64,000 bases of DNA from Oscillospiraceae bacterium (lineage in GTDB: Bacteria > Bacillota > Clostridia > Oscillospirales > CAG-272): the NCBI GenBank assembly GCA_015064735.1, contig SVRP01000004.1:76800-140799 (forward strand), in the 5' to 3' direction. Below, piece by piece: positions 17,192-25,023 of the stretch. Under the pieces are notes generated by a model. The model did not search any database, was not told where the DNA came from, and was given only the letters and a program-made list of their open reading frames with translations. The first letter of the stretch is position 1, and each line of letters starts with the position of its first letter. A program made the position numbers and the translations under genes.

Positions 17192-18160
17192 ATGGAACAG
17201 AATAAAAAAATATGGGCAGTGCTGTTACATCTCGGTTCAAATATGTGGGCAAAAAAAGGCAAAAAGCTGGAGGGAATCAGATTTGACGAGGATCAGGGAG
17301 CTACATACAAGGAGAAAATGTACTGTCAAAAAGAAATATGGAAAAAGGTTACCGATTTTCTTCCTTCTTGCGAAGTAAATACTCTTGTTATAGATATCGG
17401 TGAGGGAGTTCGTCTCGATTCACATCCCGAGATAGCTACAGAGGGGGCATGGAGCAAGGAAGAGCTTAAAGAAGAGTTAAACCGTCTTCGTTCTATGGGT
17501 ATAACTCCTATACCAAAATTCAATTTTTCCTGCGGTCATAACGCATGGATGGGAGAATATGCCTATATGGTAGGAACCAAGGCTTATTACGATTTTTGCA
17601 AGGATATTATTGAGGAGACAATAGAGCTTTTCGATACCCCTGAATTTTTTCACCTTGGACTTGAGGAAGAGGATTACGGAAGCCAGGCGACTAACTATAT
17701 AGCTATTGTTCGTACACACGCCAAAAAAATGGAGGATGCCCTGTATCTGTTCGATATTTGCCGATCAAAGGGTGTACGTCCGTGGATATGGGCGGATTTC
17801 AAGAGCTACGGTGGCCCTGAAAAATTTGCTGAGAATGTTCCCAAAGACGTTATGATTTCCACTTGGTATTACGGATTTATAAGGGACGGAATTGCTTTTG
17901 AAGATTACCGTGATGAGATCAAGGAGATGAAGATCACTGTCGATCTCGGATACGATCTTGTACCTACTGTTTCTTCATTCTGGGGGTGGAATCTCAATGC
18001 CAAGGATACTATGCTTTTCTGCAAAAAACATCTTGCCGACAATGAGCATCTTAAGGGCTTTATGACAGCATCGTGGATGCTGACTGTCGAGAAGAGATAT
18101 TATGCGTTGCTTAGCGACACATATGCGTTCTATGACGCTAAAAAAGATATATACGGCTGA
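17192..18160 (+). CDS. TIM-barrel protein, GH20-like glycosidase fold, function unproven
   Basis: 322 aa, no signal peptide. The start at 17192 has TAGGAGG; the longer frame from 17114 begins inside the promoter. Barrel-like strands alternate with helices, and FHLGLEEEDYGS (near residue 155) resembles the acidic active-site strand of GH20-type hexosaminidases (HxGxDE), with PWIWADF near 195 and SWMLTVEKRYY at the end. It lacks the full GH20 catalytic Asp-Glu pair in its usual form, so it may be a distant cytoplasmic relative. It precedes the rhamnose genes in the same direction but has its own promoter and terminator. Confidence 0.6.
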   Translation: MEQNKKIWAVLLHLGSNMWAKKGKKLEGIRFDEDQGATYKEKMYCQKEIWKKVTDFLPSCEVNTLVIDIGEGVRLDSHPEIATEGAWSKEELKEELNRLRSMGITPIPKFNFSCGHNAWMGEYAYMVGTKAYYDFCKDIIEETIELFDTPEFFHLGLEEEDYGSQATNYIAIVRTHAKKMEDALYLFDICRSKGVRPWIWADFKSYGGPEKFAENVPKDVMISTWYYGFIRDGIAFEDYRDEIKEMKITVDLGYDLVPTVSSFWGWNLNAKDTMLFCKKHLADNEHLKGFMTASWMLTVEKRYYALLSDTYAFYDAKKDIYG

Positions 18161-18170
18161 TAAAAAACGA

Positions 18171-18200
18171 AAAAACGCACTTCAAACGAAGTGCGTTTTT
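18171..18200. terminator. Bidirectional terminator shared by two convergent genes
   Basis: AAAAACGCACTTC-AAAC-GAAGTGCGTTTTT. It ends the TIM-barrel gene on the plus strand and directly abuts the CCA end of the minus-strand tRNA-Thr, which it should also terminate. Confidence 0.9.
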
Positions 18201-18276
18201 TGGAGCTGGTAATCAGAATCGAACTGATGACCTCGTCATTACCAATGACGTGCTCTACCGACTGAGCCATACCAGC
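18201..18276 (-). tRNA. tRNA-Thr (anticodon GGT)
   Basis: 76 bases including an encoded CCA. Acceptor GCTGGTA pairs with TACCAGC, the D-arm has GGCTCAGTCGGTAGAGC, the anticodon stem CGTCA/TGACG encloses TTGGTAA, and the T-arm has the GTTCGATTC loop. The anticodon GGT reads ACC and ACU. It has its own exact-consensus promoter and stands alone. Confidence 0.97.
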
Positions 18277-18285
18277 GACTCCGTT

Positions 18286-18314
18286 ATTATACCAAACAAA
18301 ATCTGCTTTGTCAA
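18286..18314 (-). promoter_or_regulatory. Exact-consensus promoter of tRNA-Thr
   Basis: Minus strand: TTGACA (18309-18314), 17 bases, TATAAT (18286-18291). The predicted start lies only a few bases before the mature 5' end at 18276. Confidence 0.92.
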
Positions 18315-18368
18315 TAGTATTTTGGAAAAAAGTTTTAAAAATTTTTCATCAATAACGAAGCAGTCATT

Positions 18369-19337
18369 TTACTGTTTTTTTCTGTAGCTGTTAGGAGTCA
18401 TTCCATATCGTTTTTTAAATTCCTTATGAAAATAACTGCCGTTTTCATAGCCTACGCGAGTTATTATTTCTCCTATGGGTAGCTCGGTGTCCTTAAGCAT
18501 ATCGCAGACCGCGTTAAATCTGACTTCCATGAGCAATTCTTTAAAGGAGCTTCCGAAATAAGAACGTACAAGTCTGCTCAAATAAGAAGGGGAGAGCCCC
18601 AACATCTGAGCCGCTTCGGTAAGCGTTGCCGTACTGTATGAGGAGTTTATATAGTCAATTAATTTTTGCTTTGATTTATTTTTATACGTTCTTTCAATAT
18701 AAGTATCGTCTTGATTTTCGGAAGCGAGATAACACAAAAGCAAGCTTACCGACTGCTTTAAAATATATCCGATGGTTTTGTCTTTGCATACAAAGGAAGA
18801 AACCATGTTTTCAATTATGTTTTTTACCTCGATATTCTGCTTTGCGGAGAAGAACATATAGTGGTTTCCGTCGCTGGCAAGAAGATTTTCGATCTGCTCG
18901 TCCGAAAGGTGGGAGCTGCTTGTCATTCCGTGATATATGGTTTCGAAAAGCTCCGACGAAATAATTATATTTATACCTATGTCGTTATCCCCCGTTGCTT
19001 TTACTGAGTGTCCCGTATTTTTTCCGAGAATTATCATTTCATCGGTATCGAGCTTTATTTCCTCCTTGCCGATTACGTGAGTAATGCAGCCCTTGCAAAC
19101 GTACATTATTTCTATGTAGTCGTGAACGTGGTGAGGAAATTCGCAAAAACGCGGATGCGGTCGTATGCAGATTGCCGCGGTTGATTCGCCTACCGAAATG
19201 CTTGATATACGGCGACGCTCTATTATAAATCTTCCCGATTTTGAATACCTGTTTTTGGGGTCGGTGTTTTTTGAAAGAAGTATGCTTTGTTCTTCTTCTG
19301 TTATTGCGGAAAGCTTGTCTGTAATCTCTTTTCTCAA
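18369..19337 (-). CDS. AraC-family transcriptional regulator with cupin sensor domain
   Basis: About 322 aa. An N-terminal cupin (CEFPHHVHDYIEIMYVCKG near residues 65-85, then HVIGKEEIKLDTDEMIILG) precedes a C-terminal double helix-turn-helix (about 225-322) ending RYGMTPNSYRKK, the classic AraC signature. The start is probably TTG at 19337, since AGAGGTGATA lies 8 bases ahead of it; an ATG at 19361 lies upstream of that ribosome site. It is divergent from rhaB-rhaA, with 152 bases between, and is the likely rhamnose activator, in the role of RhaS/RhaR. That role is inferred from position. Confidence 0.88.
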   Translation of the reverse strand: MRKEITDKLSAITEEEQSILLSKNTDPKNRYSKSGRFIIERRRISSISVGESTAAICIRPHPRFCEFPHHVHDYIEIMYVCKGCITHVIGKEEIKLDTDEMIILGKNTGHSVKATGDNDIGINIIISSELFETIYHGMTSSSHLSDEQIENLLASDGNHYMFFSAKQNIEVKNIIENMVSSFVCKDKTIGYILKQSVSLLLCYLASENQDDTYIERTYKNKSKQKLIDYINSSYSTATLTEAAQMLGLSPSYLSRLVRSYFGSSFKELLMEVRFNAVCDMLKDTELPIGEIITRVGYENGSYFHKEFKKRYGMTPNSYRKKQ

Positions 19338-19489
19338 CACTATCACCTCTCTTTCTTTCATTATACCACATAATTTTTAAAATGCAACCAAAAATGTAAA
19401 AAAAGGATATATTATGAGCAAAAAAAGACCTTATTATCACCCTCGGTGTATGTTACAATATAACTGTAATTAGCATAGGAGGAAATATT

Positions 19490-20884
19490 ATGAATACTTA
19501 TTTTCTTGCGGTTGATATAGGCGCGTCAAGCGGTAGGCATATTCTTGGATGGATAGAGGACGGAAAGCTCTGTCTTGAAGAGGTCTTTCGCTTCCCAAAC
19601 GGCACGTCTCTAAAAAACGGACATCAGTGCTGGGACCACGAAGGCTTAGTTAGAAACATAATAAAAGGTCTTAAGCGATGTGCTGAGATCGGAAAGATTC
19701 CTTCGTATATGGGTATAGATACGTGGGGCGTTGACTTTCTACTTATAGACAAAAAGGGAGAGGTTATCGGAGATGCTGTAGGATACAGAGACAGCAGAAC
19801 CGAGAGTATAGACAAAAAGGTATATGAGTATATTCCCGAGGACGAGCTTTATGCGCGTACGGGAATACAGAAGCAGCTTTATAATACCATATATCAGCTT
19901 ATGGCGCTTAAGGAGCAGGCTCCCGAACAGCTTGCTTCGGCAGATAAGCTGCTTATGATGCCGGACTATCTCGGCTACAGACTTACGGGTGTTGCTCATC
20001 AGGAATATACTAACGCAACTACCGCTCAGCTTGTCAATATAAATACCGGTGAGTGGGATACAGAGCTTATTGAAAAACTCGGTTACCCCAAAAATCTCTT
20101 TGGAAAGCTCTATATGCCCTCGGAGACTCTCGGTAAATTAAAGCCGGAAATAGCTAAGGAAATAGGCTATGACCTTACCGTCGTACACCCGGCATCACAC
20201 GATACAGGTTCTGCCGTTCTTGCGGTGCCCACAAATTCCGATAATATCGTATACCTTAGCTCCGGAACCTGGTCCCTGATGGGAATTGAACGAATGATGC
20301 CGGATGCTTCGGACAGAGCAAAGCGACACAACTTTACAAACGAGGGCGGATATGATAAGAGATTCCGTTTCCTAAAAAATATCATGGGCTTGTGGATAAT
20401 TCAGTCCATACGTAAGGAGCTTGACGGCAAGTACTCATTCGGAGAAATGAGCGATATGGCTCGCAAGGTTGGAGATACCAAGTACCGTATAAACGTAAAT
20501 GATAATAAGTTCCTTGCACCAAAGAGCATGATAGATGCTATCAAGGACTATTGCGGCAACAGCAAAATGGAGATAGACGAGCTTCTTTGCTGCGTATATC
20601 ACAGCCTTGCTGAGTGCTATGCGGATACTATAAAAGAAATAACCGACATGACCGGAAGAAAACCCGATGCGCTTCATATAATCGGAGGCGGAAGCAGAGA
20701 CGGTTATCTCAACGAGCTAACCGCAAGGGCTTTGGATATACCTGTGTTTACAGGTCCTACCGAGGCGACGGCTATCGGAAATCTTCTTTCACAGATGCTG
20801 GCAGTCGGTGTGTTTGAGGATATACGCAAGGCAAGAGAAACCGTGTTTAATTCTTTTGATGTGGAAAAAGTAAATATACAGTAA
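19490..20884 (+). CDS. rhaB: Rhamnulokinase
   Basis: 464 aa, an FGGY-family kinase that phosphorylates L-rhamnulose to L-rhamnulose 1-phosphate. The N-terminal phosphate site FLAVDIGASSGRH, the IDTWGVDFLL segment near residue 80 and the C-terminal HIIGGGSRDGYLNELTAR with GPTEATAIGN match RhaB. TAGGAGG precedes the ATG. The -10 is TACAAT (19454-19459) but the -35 is poor, as expected for an activator-dependent promoter, which fits control by the divergent AraC protein. It is followed 11 bases later by rhaA. No rhamnulose-1-phosphate aldolase (rhaD) lies in the window. Confidence 0.95.
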   Translation: MNTYFLAVDIGASSGRHILGWIEDGKLCLEEVFRFPNGTSLKNGHQCWDHEGLVRNIIKGLKRCAEIGKIPSYMGIDTWGVDFLLIDKKGEVIGDAVGYRDSRTESIDKKVYEYIPEDELYARTGIQKQLYNTIYQLMALKEQAPEQLASADKLLMMPDYLGYRLTGVAHQEYTNATTAQLVNINTGEWDTELIEKLGYPKNLFGKLYMPSETLGKLKPEIAKEIGYDLTVVHPASHDTGSAVLAVPTNSDNIVYLSSGTWSLMGIERMMPDASDRAKRHNFTNEGGYDKRFRFLKNIMGLWIIQSIRKELDGKYSFGEMSDMARKVGDTKYRINVNDNKFLAPKSMIDAIKDYCGNSKMEIDELLCCVYHSLAECYADTIKEITDMTGRKPDALHIIGGGSRDGYLNELTARALDIPVFTGPTEATAIGNLLSQMLAVGVFEDIRKARETVFNSFDVEKVNIQ

Positions 20885-20895
20885 GGAGATAAAAA

Positions 20896-22137
20896 ATGAA
20901 CGAATACATTATAGCTAAAGAAAAATACGCATCTATCGGTATAGACACCGATAAGGTTATTGAGGAACTAAAAAATATACCCGTTTCCATGCACTGCTGG
21001 CAGGGAGACGACGTTGTGGGCTTTGATTTTAAGGGAGCGCTTTCAGGCGGTATACAAACAACGGGAAATTATCCCGGCAAGGCTACTACACCGGCTGAGC
21101 TTATGGCTGACATTGACAAGGTTCTTTCCCTTGACGGCGGTAAGCATAAGCTTAATCTTCATGCGTGCTACGCTATATTTGAAGAGGGCGAGTGGGCAGA
21201 CAGAGACGCGCTTCTTCCTAAGCATTTTGCTAAATGGGTAGAGTATGCAAAGGAGAGAGGTATGGGAATCGACTTCAATCCCACGTTTTTCTCTCACCCC
21301 AAGGCAACGGGGCTTACTCTCTCCTCGCCTGACGAGGAGATCCGCAAATTCTGGGTTCGCCACGGTCAGGCGTGCTTGAGAATCTCCGAATATTTTGCCG
21401 AGCAGACAGGAATTCCTTGTGTAATGAATATCTGGATTCCCGACGGGTACAAGGATATTCCCGCAGACAGATTTTCACCTAGAGCAAGATTTGCGCAGTC
21501 GGTAGACGAGATACTCGGTATTGGATACGACAGGGAAAAGGTGTACGTAGCTCTTGAATCCAAGGTTTTCGGAATAGGACTTGAATCCTATACCGTAGGC
21601 TCTGCCGAGTTTGGACTTGGATACGTTCTCAGCAGAGGAATTACTCCTCTTATGGATAACGGGCACTATCATCCTACCGAGGTTGTTTCCGATAAAATAT
21701 CCTCTATGCTTCTTTTCTCCAAAAAGCTTGCATTGCACGTAACACGCGCTGTTCGTTGGGACAGCGACCACGTAATTCGTCTTGACGACGAGACCAAGGA
21801 GATTGCAAAGGAAATCGTTGCCAGTGGAAGAATAGACGATATAGCAATCGCTCTTGATTATTTTGACGCAAGTATCAACAGAATTGCCGCTTGGACTATC
21901 GGCTTGCGGAATTTCAGAAAGGCATTGCTTATTGCGATGCTTACTCCTCACGCAGAGCTTAAAAAGCTTCAGGCGGAAGATAAGTATACCGAGCTTATGC
22001 TTCGCCAGGAAGAGCTTAAGGGCTATCCTTGGGGCGCTGTTTGGGAGGAATACTGTAACCGTTGCGGCGTAATCGCAACAGAGAAGTGGTATGACGAGGT
22101 CGTAAAATACGAGAAAGAGGTTCTTTCTAAGAGATAA
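20896..22137 (+). CDS. rhaA: L-rhamnose isomerase
   Basis: 413 aa, near the RhaA norm of about 418. It converts L-rhamnose to L-rhamnulose, the step before RhaB. The N-terminal VSMHCWQGDDVVGF, the metal-site region KLNLHACYAIFE, GMGIDFNPTFFSHPKA, the DNGHYHPTEVVSDKIS segment near residue 255 and VRWDSDHVIRLDDE near 292 are RhaA signatures carrying the metal-binding His, Asp and Glu residues. AAGGAG stands before the ATG. It forms a two-gene operon with rhaB and ends at a strong terminator. Confidence 0.97.
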   Translation: MNEYIIAKEKYASIGIDTDKVIEELKNIPVSMHCWQGDDVVGFDFKGALSGGIQTTGNYPGKATTPAELMADIDKVLSLDGGKHKLNLHACYAIFEEGEWADRDALLPKHFAKWVEYAKERGMGIDFNPTFFSHPKATGLTLSSPDEEIRKFWVRHGQACLRISEYFAEQTGIPCVMNIWIPDGYKDIPADRFSPRARFAQSVDEILGIGYDREKVYVALESKVFGIGLESYTVGSAEFGLGYVLSRGITPLMDNGHYHPTEVVSDKISSMLLFSKKLALHVTRAVRWDSDHVIRLDDETKEIAKEIVASGRIDDIAIALDYFDASINRIAAWTIGLRNFRKALLIAMLTPHAELKKLQAEDKYTELMLRQEELKGYPWGAVWEEYCNRCGVIATEKWYDEVVKYEKEVLSKR

Positions 22138-22140
22138 AAA

Positions 22141-22176
22141 AATACGGCTGAGTTCGTTTGGACTCAGCCGTATTTT
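22141..22176. terminator. Bidirectional terminator between rhaA and the CNNM gene
   Basis: AATACGGCTGAGT and ACTCAGCCGTATT arms with TTTTTT after them on the plus side and a short A-run before them, so it works for both convergent genes. Confidence 0.9.
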
Positions 22177-22178
22177 TT

Positions 22179-23504
22179 TTATCCTTGAATCTCTGCTTTG
22201 GAGACTTTGGATTTTTCGTTTTCTTCCTCGTCCTCCGAGGGGAGCTTTAACGTAATTATTGCCTTTTCTATTTTGTGCTCGGTGAACTCAAGAACTTGAA
22301 TATCCATAATATCTGTTGATATTTCAAATATAGTTCCGTCTTCCGGAATAGAACCGTATATTCCGAGAACGTATCCGTTCAGTGTGTCGGAATCGCAATC
22401 GCTGATCTCAATCTCAAGTGCGCTCTCAAGCTCGGAAATTGTTACCGATCCGTTTATTTCGAATTTGTCCTCTCCAAGAGCTACGATTGTCTCAACCGTT
22501 TCTTCTCCCTCGTCTGTTTCGGCAAATTCGCCTACAAGGCATTCTACAAGGTCGGTAAACGTAATAAGTCCGCGGACACCGCCGTATTCGTCAAGAACTA
22601 TGGCGATGAATTCCTTGTTTTGCTTCATGTTACGGAAAAGAACGTCAGCCTTTACATTTTCAGGAACGAAATACGCAGGCTTAACCGCGTTATTCATAAC
22701 GGATTCCTTGTTCTTCTCCTCAAGCCTGAAGTACTCTCTTGCATCGAGAACACCGACAATGTCGTCTACGTCCTCGCCGCAAACGGGGTAACGGGAGAAG
22801 CGGCTATTCGATATAATTTCATCCCACTCTTCGATTGTCGCATCAGCCGAAAGCATAGTGATCTCGGTACGGTGGGTGGCAATCTCTCCTGCGGAGAGAT
22901 CGTCAAAATCAAAAATGTTTTCTATAAGCTCTTTACTGTATTCATCCACACTTCCGTCCTCGTGAGCCTCATCAACGAGAGTGAGAAGCTCACCCTCGGT
23001 AACAGCATCCTCCTCAGCGTTTTTCTTACGCGAAAGAGCTTTTTGAATAAGCATGAAAATTGCAGTTATGAAAGTAAGTATCTTTATGAGAAATCCGAGA
23101 AATCCGGAAAAGCTCATTGCGTATGCTTCGGGATGAAGCTTTGCCATGGTTTTGGGTATTATCTCACCAAAAATAAGAACCACGAGTGTGATTATGACGG
23201 TAGATATAGTTGCTGCCCAGTTTGCTGCACTTGTACTTGCAAGTATCCTTACAAAATACAAGGTACTTACAGAAGAAAGTGTGATATTGACTATGTTGTT
23301 ACCCACAAGAACAGTCGAAAGAAGCTTGTTGTAATTCTCCGACTGGTTGAGAACTCTTGCTGCTTTTTTGTTTCCGTCGGAGGCAAGGGTTTTCATCTTT
23401 GTTTTGTTAAATGAGGTGTATGCCGTCTCACTTGCAGAGAAGAAAGCAGAGAAGATAAGGCATACAAGCATAATAAGCAAGGGTAATAAATGGTCTGATA
23501 ACAT
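22179..23504 (-). CDS. CNNM/CorC-family (HlyC-type) ion transport protein
   Basis: 441 aa. An N-terminal CNNM/DUF21 domain with three to four transmembrane helices (residues ~5-150; SASETAYTSFNKTKM, STVLVGNNIVN, FGEIIPKT) is followed by a CBS pair (about 210-330; GVRGLITFTDLVECLVGE) and a C-terminal CorC_HlyC transporter-associated domain (about 345-425). The family includes MpfA-type Mg2+ exporters and CorC; hemolysin is a historical name. AAAGGAG precedes the ATG. A long structured leader with its own terminator lies between promoter and gene, pointing to metal- or ligand-dependent attenuation. Ion specificity is not shown. Confidence 0.92.
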   Translation of the reverse strand: MLSDHLLPLLIMLVCLIFSAFFSASETAYTSFNKTKMKTLASDGNKKAARVLNQSENYNKLLSTVLVGNNIVNITLSSVSTLYFVRILASTSAANWAATISTVIITLVVLIFGEIIPKTMAKLHPEAYAMSFSGFLGFLIKILTFITAIFMLIQKALSRKKNAEEDAVTEGELLTLVDEAHEDGSVDEYSKELIENIFDFDDLSAGEIATHRTEITMLSADATIEEWDEIISNSRFSRYPVCGEDVDDIVGVLDAREYFRLEEKNKESVMNNAVKPAYFVPENVKADVLFRNMKQNKEFIAIVLDEYGGVRGLITFTDLVECLVGEFAETDEGEETVETIVALGEDKFEINGSVTISELESALEIEISDCDSDTLNGYVLGIYGSIPEDGTIFEISTDIMDIQVLEFTEHKIEKAIITLKLPSEDEEENEKSKVSKAEIQG

Positions 23505-23574
23505 AATAACTCCTTTAATTAATAAGCCGATTTACGGCAGGTAAACGGTATTAAAAACGGTTATCGGTACAACG

Positions 23575-23748
23575 CAAAAAAGCATAGCCCCATGTCTTTA
23601 TCACATGATGGTTATGCGCCTGAGATTTTATTGTTTTTACAGATGTACTTCGACAGTTCCCGTCGTCGCTACCGTCCACTTTGAAAATTCTCCTTACGTG
23701 TTGTCGGGGAAAACTCCCCACATGATGTCGGTTATTTATTTCCCGACT
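23575..23748 (-). ncRNA. Structured leader with terminator, candidate riboswitch upstream of the CNNM gene
   Basis: On the minus strand, from the predicted start near 23748: hairpin GTCGG/CCGAC (23743-23747/23727-23731); GGGGA/TCCCC (23715-23719/23706-23710) extended by ATGTG/CACGT; GACGGT/ACTGTC (23671-23676/23652-23657); and an intrinsic terminator pairing GCATA/TATGC with CATGT/ACATG (23582-23617), then TTTTTT. The terminator is about 70 bases before the start codon. I could not match it by eye to the M-box, the manganese (yybP-ykoY), NiCo or c-di-AMP consensus. The downstream ion transporter makes a metal or ion sensor plausible. Confidence 0.65.
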
Positions 23749-23754
23749 GTAACT

Positions 23755-23782
23755 ATTATATCATAAAAAAAACTTTTGTCAA
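23755..23782 (-). promoter_or_regulatory. Sigma-A promoter of the CNNM leader
   Basis: Minus strand: TTGACA (23777-23782), 16 bases, TATAAT (23755-23760). It yields a transcript of about 245 bases before the start codon. Confidence 0.88.
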
Positions 23783-23800
23783 TAGCTTTTTTAAACATAT

Positions 23801-23852
23801 CAAAAAAAGTAAAGGCGGCATGAATATCGTATAAACAATATATGCCGCCTTT
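23801..23852 (-). terminator. Terminator of the AI-2E/htpG operon
   Basis: Read on the minus strand, AAAGGCGGCAT (23842-23852) pairs with ATGCCGCCTTT (23811-23821), followed by ACTTTTTTTG. It separates this operon from the CNNM transcript. Confidence 0.88.
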
Positions 23853-23872
23853 GGGTGCGTTTATATCCGATT

Positions 23873-24130
23873 TTAATTATTTTTCTTATATTCCTTGAGA
23901 GCTTTTGCAAGCTGATCGGGACATGACGTGGGCTTAAAATTGCATCTGATTCCTTCAAGGCGGTCAACGACCTCGTCAACGGTCATTCCCACCGAAAGTG
24001 CCGCTACTCCCTTGGTGTTTCCTGCGCAGCCACCTTCAAATTTGACTTCTTTTACCACGTTGTCATCTACGGTTACGTATATTTTTCTTGAGCAAACGCC
24101 CTTTGTAGTATATGTTATTATCTCTGCCAT
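23873..24130 (-). CDS. TSCPD-domain protein (TIGR03905 family)
   Basis: 85 aa. It carries TSCPD near residues 68-72, the motif that names this domain, with VCSRKIYVTVDDNVVKEVKFEGGCAGN before it. The same domain occurs at the C-terminus of class II ribonucleotide reductases (NrdJ-like), and stand-alone copies like this one are common in Clostridia. Three to four conserved cysteines (Cys12, Cys35, Cys63, Cys70) suggest metal or redox chemistry. The role is unknown. It is the last gene of the minus operon, 18 bases after the dehydratase-like gene. Confidence 0.9.
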   Translation of the reverse strand: MAEIITYTTKGVCSRKIYVTVDDNVVKEVKFEGGCAGNTKGVAALSVGMTVDEVVDRLEGIRCNFKPTSCPDQLAKALKEYKKNN

Positions 24131-24148
24131 GATTTTAATTCCTCATCT

Positions 24149-25012
24149 TTATATTGTTGGATAAAGTCCTATCTGTGAATAATTGGGATACTCGACCGAT
24201 AAATAAAGATCCATAACGATGGCATTTTTTTCGGACATACGAAAAGAAAGATAGTACTTATTCTGAAGCTCATCGTATTCGGTAGGTAGCGAATCAACAC
24301 GGAGGAGCTTTGCTCCGAATATGTCAAGAACGTTTGGAATATCGGAAGGAAACTTGCCATTCTCCGTAATCACCGAGCATTCAAGGGTTCTCTCTGTTGC
24401 TCTCGGAAATCGGTCGGGCATTGATCTGCCGACAAGCGCGTATTTAACACTACCCGTTCCGTCATCGGTTTCAACAGAGCATAGCGCAAATATCTTAAGC
24501 TCGTATCTATCAAGCATGGAATAAAAGCCGAAGAGCCTTCCACCTGCCGACGTTTCTGTTGGAAGAATGCAGAACTGACACTTGTTATCGACAACCGACT
24601 CGCAGGCATCGGAAAAATTCTGAGCAGAAATGACCTTGGGACGAATAACGGTTTTTGAGAGTAACAAAATTGCGCTTTCGCTGTAATTGTTTTTTACGAC
24701 TGCTATTTTTCCGTGTGAGCCGGGGAATGTTGCCGATTCCTTTGTGCTTTTGTTATACCAAAGAGAGAGGTCGTTCTTCCTTCCCGACATAAGCTTAGAT
24801 AGAAATTTTGCTCTGTCCTGCGGACGGCTTTTGGGGAACGAGCGCAAAAACTCAGCATAGCTTTCTTGCGGCGAGGCTGACGAGAGGTTCTCGATAAACA
24901 GCTCCGCAAGCTCAGAGACCGCTAAAGTTCTTTGCTCCTCCGCAAGGACTATTCTGGATGAAAATTCGGAAATATTGTCAATATGGATATTTTTTGCTTG
25001 TTCGATTTTCAT
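24149..25012 (-). CDS. Prephenate dehydratase-like protein, possibly non-catalytic
   Basis: About 287 aa. The middle (residues ~95-205) resembles the periplasmic-binding-like fold of prephenate dehydratase: KCQFCILPTETSAGGRLFGF mirrors the ENS motif region, and a later strand reads VKYALVGRS. The usual TRF catalytic motif is not evident. The C-terminal ~80 residues look ACT-like, and the N-terminal ~90 residues are helical, as in chorismate mutase-type AroQ domains. The family assignment is from pattern only; it may be a degenerate P-protein with a sensor role. The start is ATG at 25012 or TTG at 25027, the latter overlapping the htpG stop. No aromatic amino acid genes lie nearby. Confidence 0.55.
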   Translation of the reverse strand: MKIEQAKNIHIDNISEFSSRIVLAEEQRTLAVSELAELFIENLSSASPQESYAEFLRSFPKSRPQDRAKFLSKLMSGRKNDLSLWYNKSTKESATFPGSHGKIAVVKNNYSESAILLLSKTVIRPKVISAQNFSDACESVVDNKCQFCILPTETSAGGRLFGFYSMLDRYELKIFALCSVETDDGTGSVKYALVGRSMPDRFPRATERTLECSVITENGKFPSDIPNVLDIFGAKLLRVDSLPTEYDELQNKYYLSFRMSEKNAIVMDLYLSVEYPNYSQIGLYPTI

Positions 25013-25023
25013 AATAGTAAGTC

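Noticed and set aside
23575-23748. M-box magnesium riboswitch
   Set aside because: The conserved GGTGAGGCTCC and CTGCTGCC blocks of the M-box are not present in this leader.
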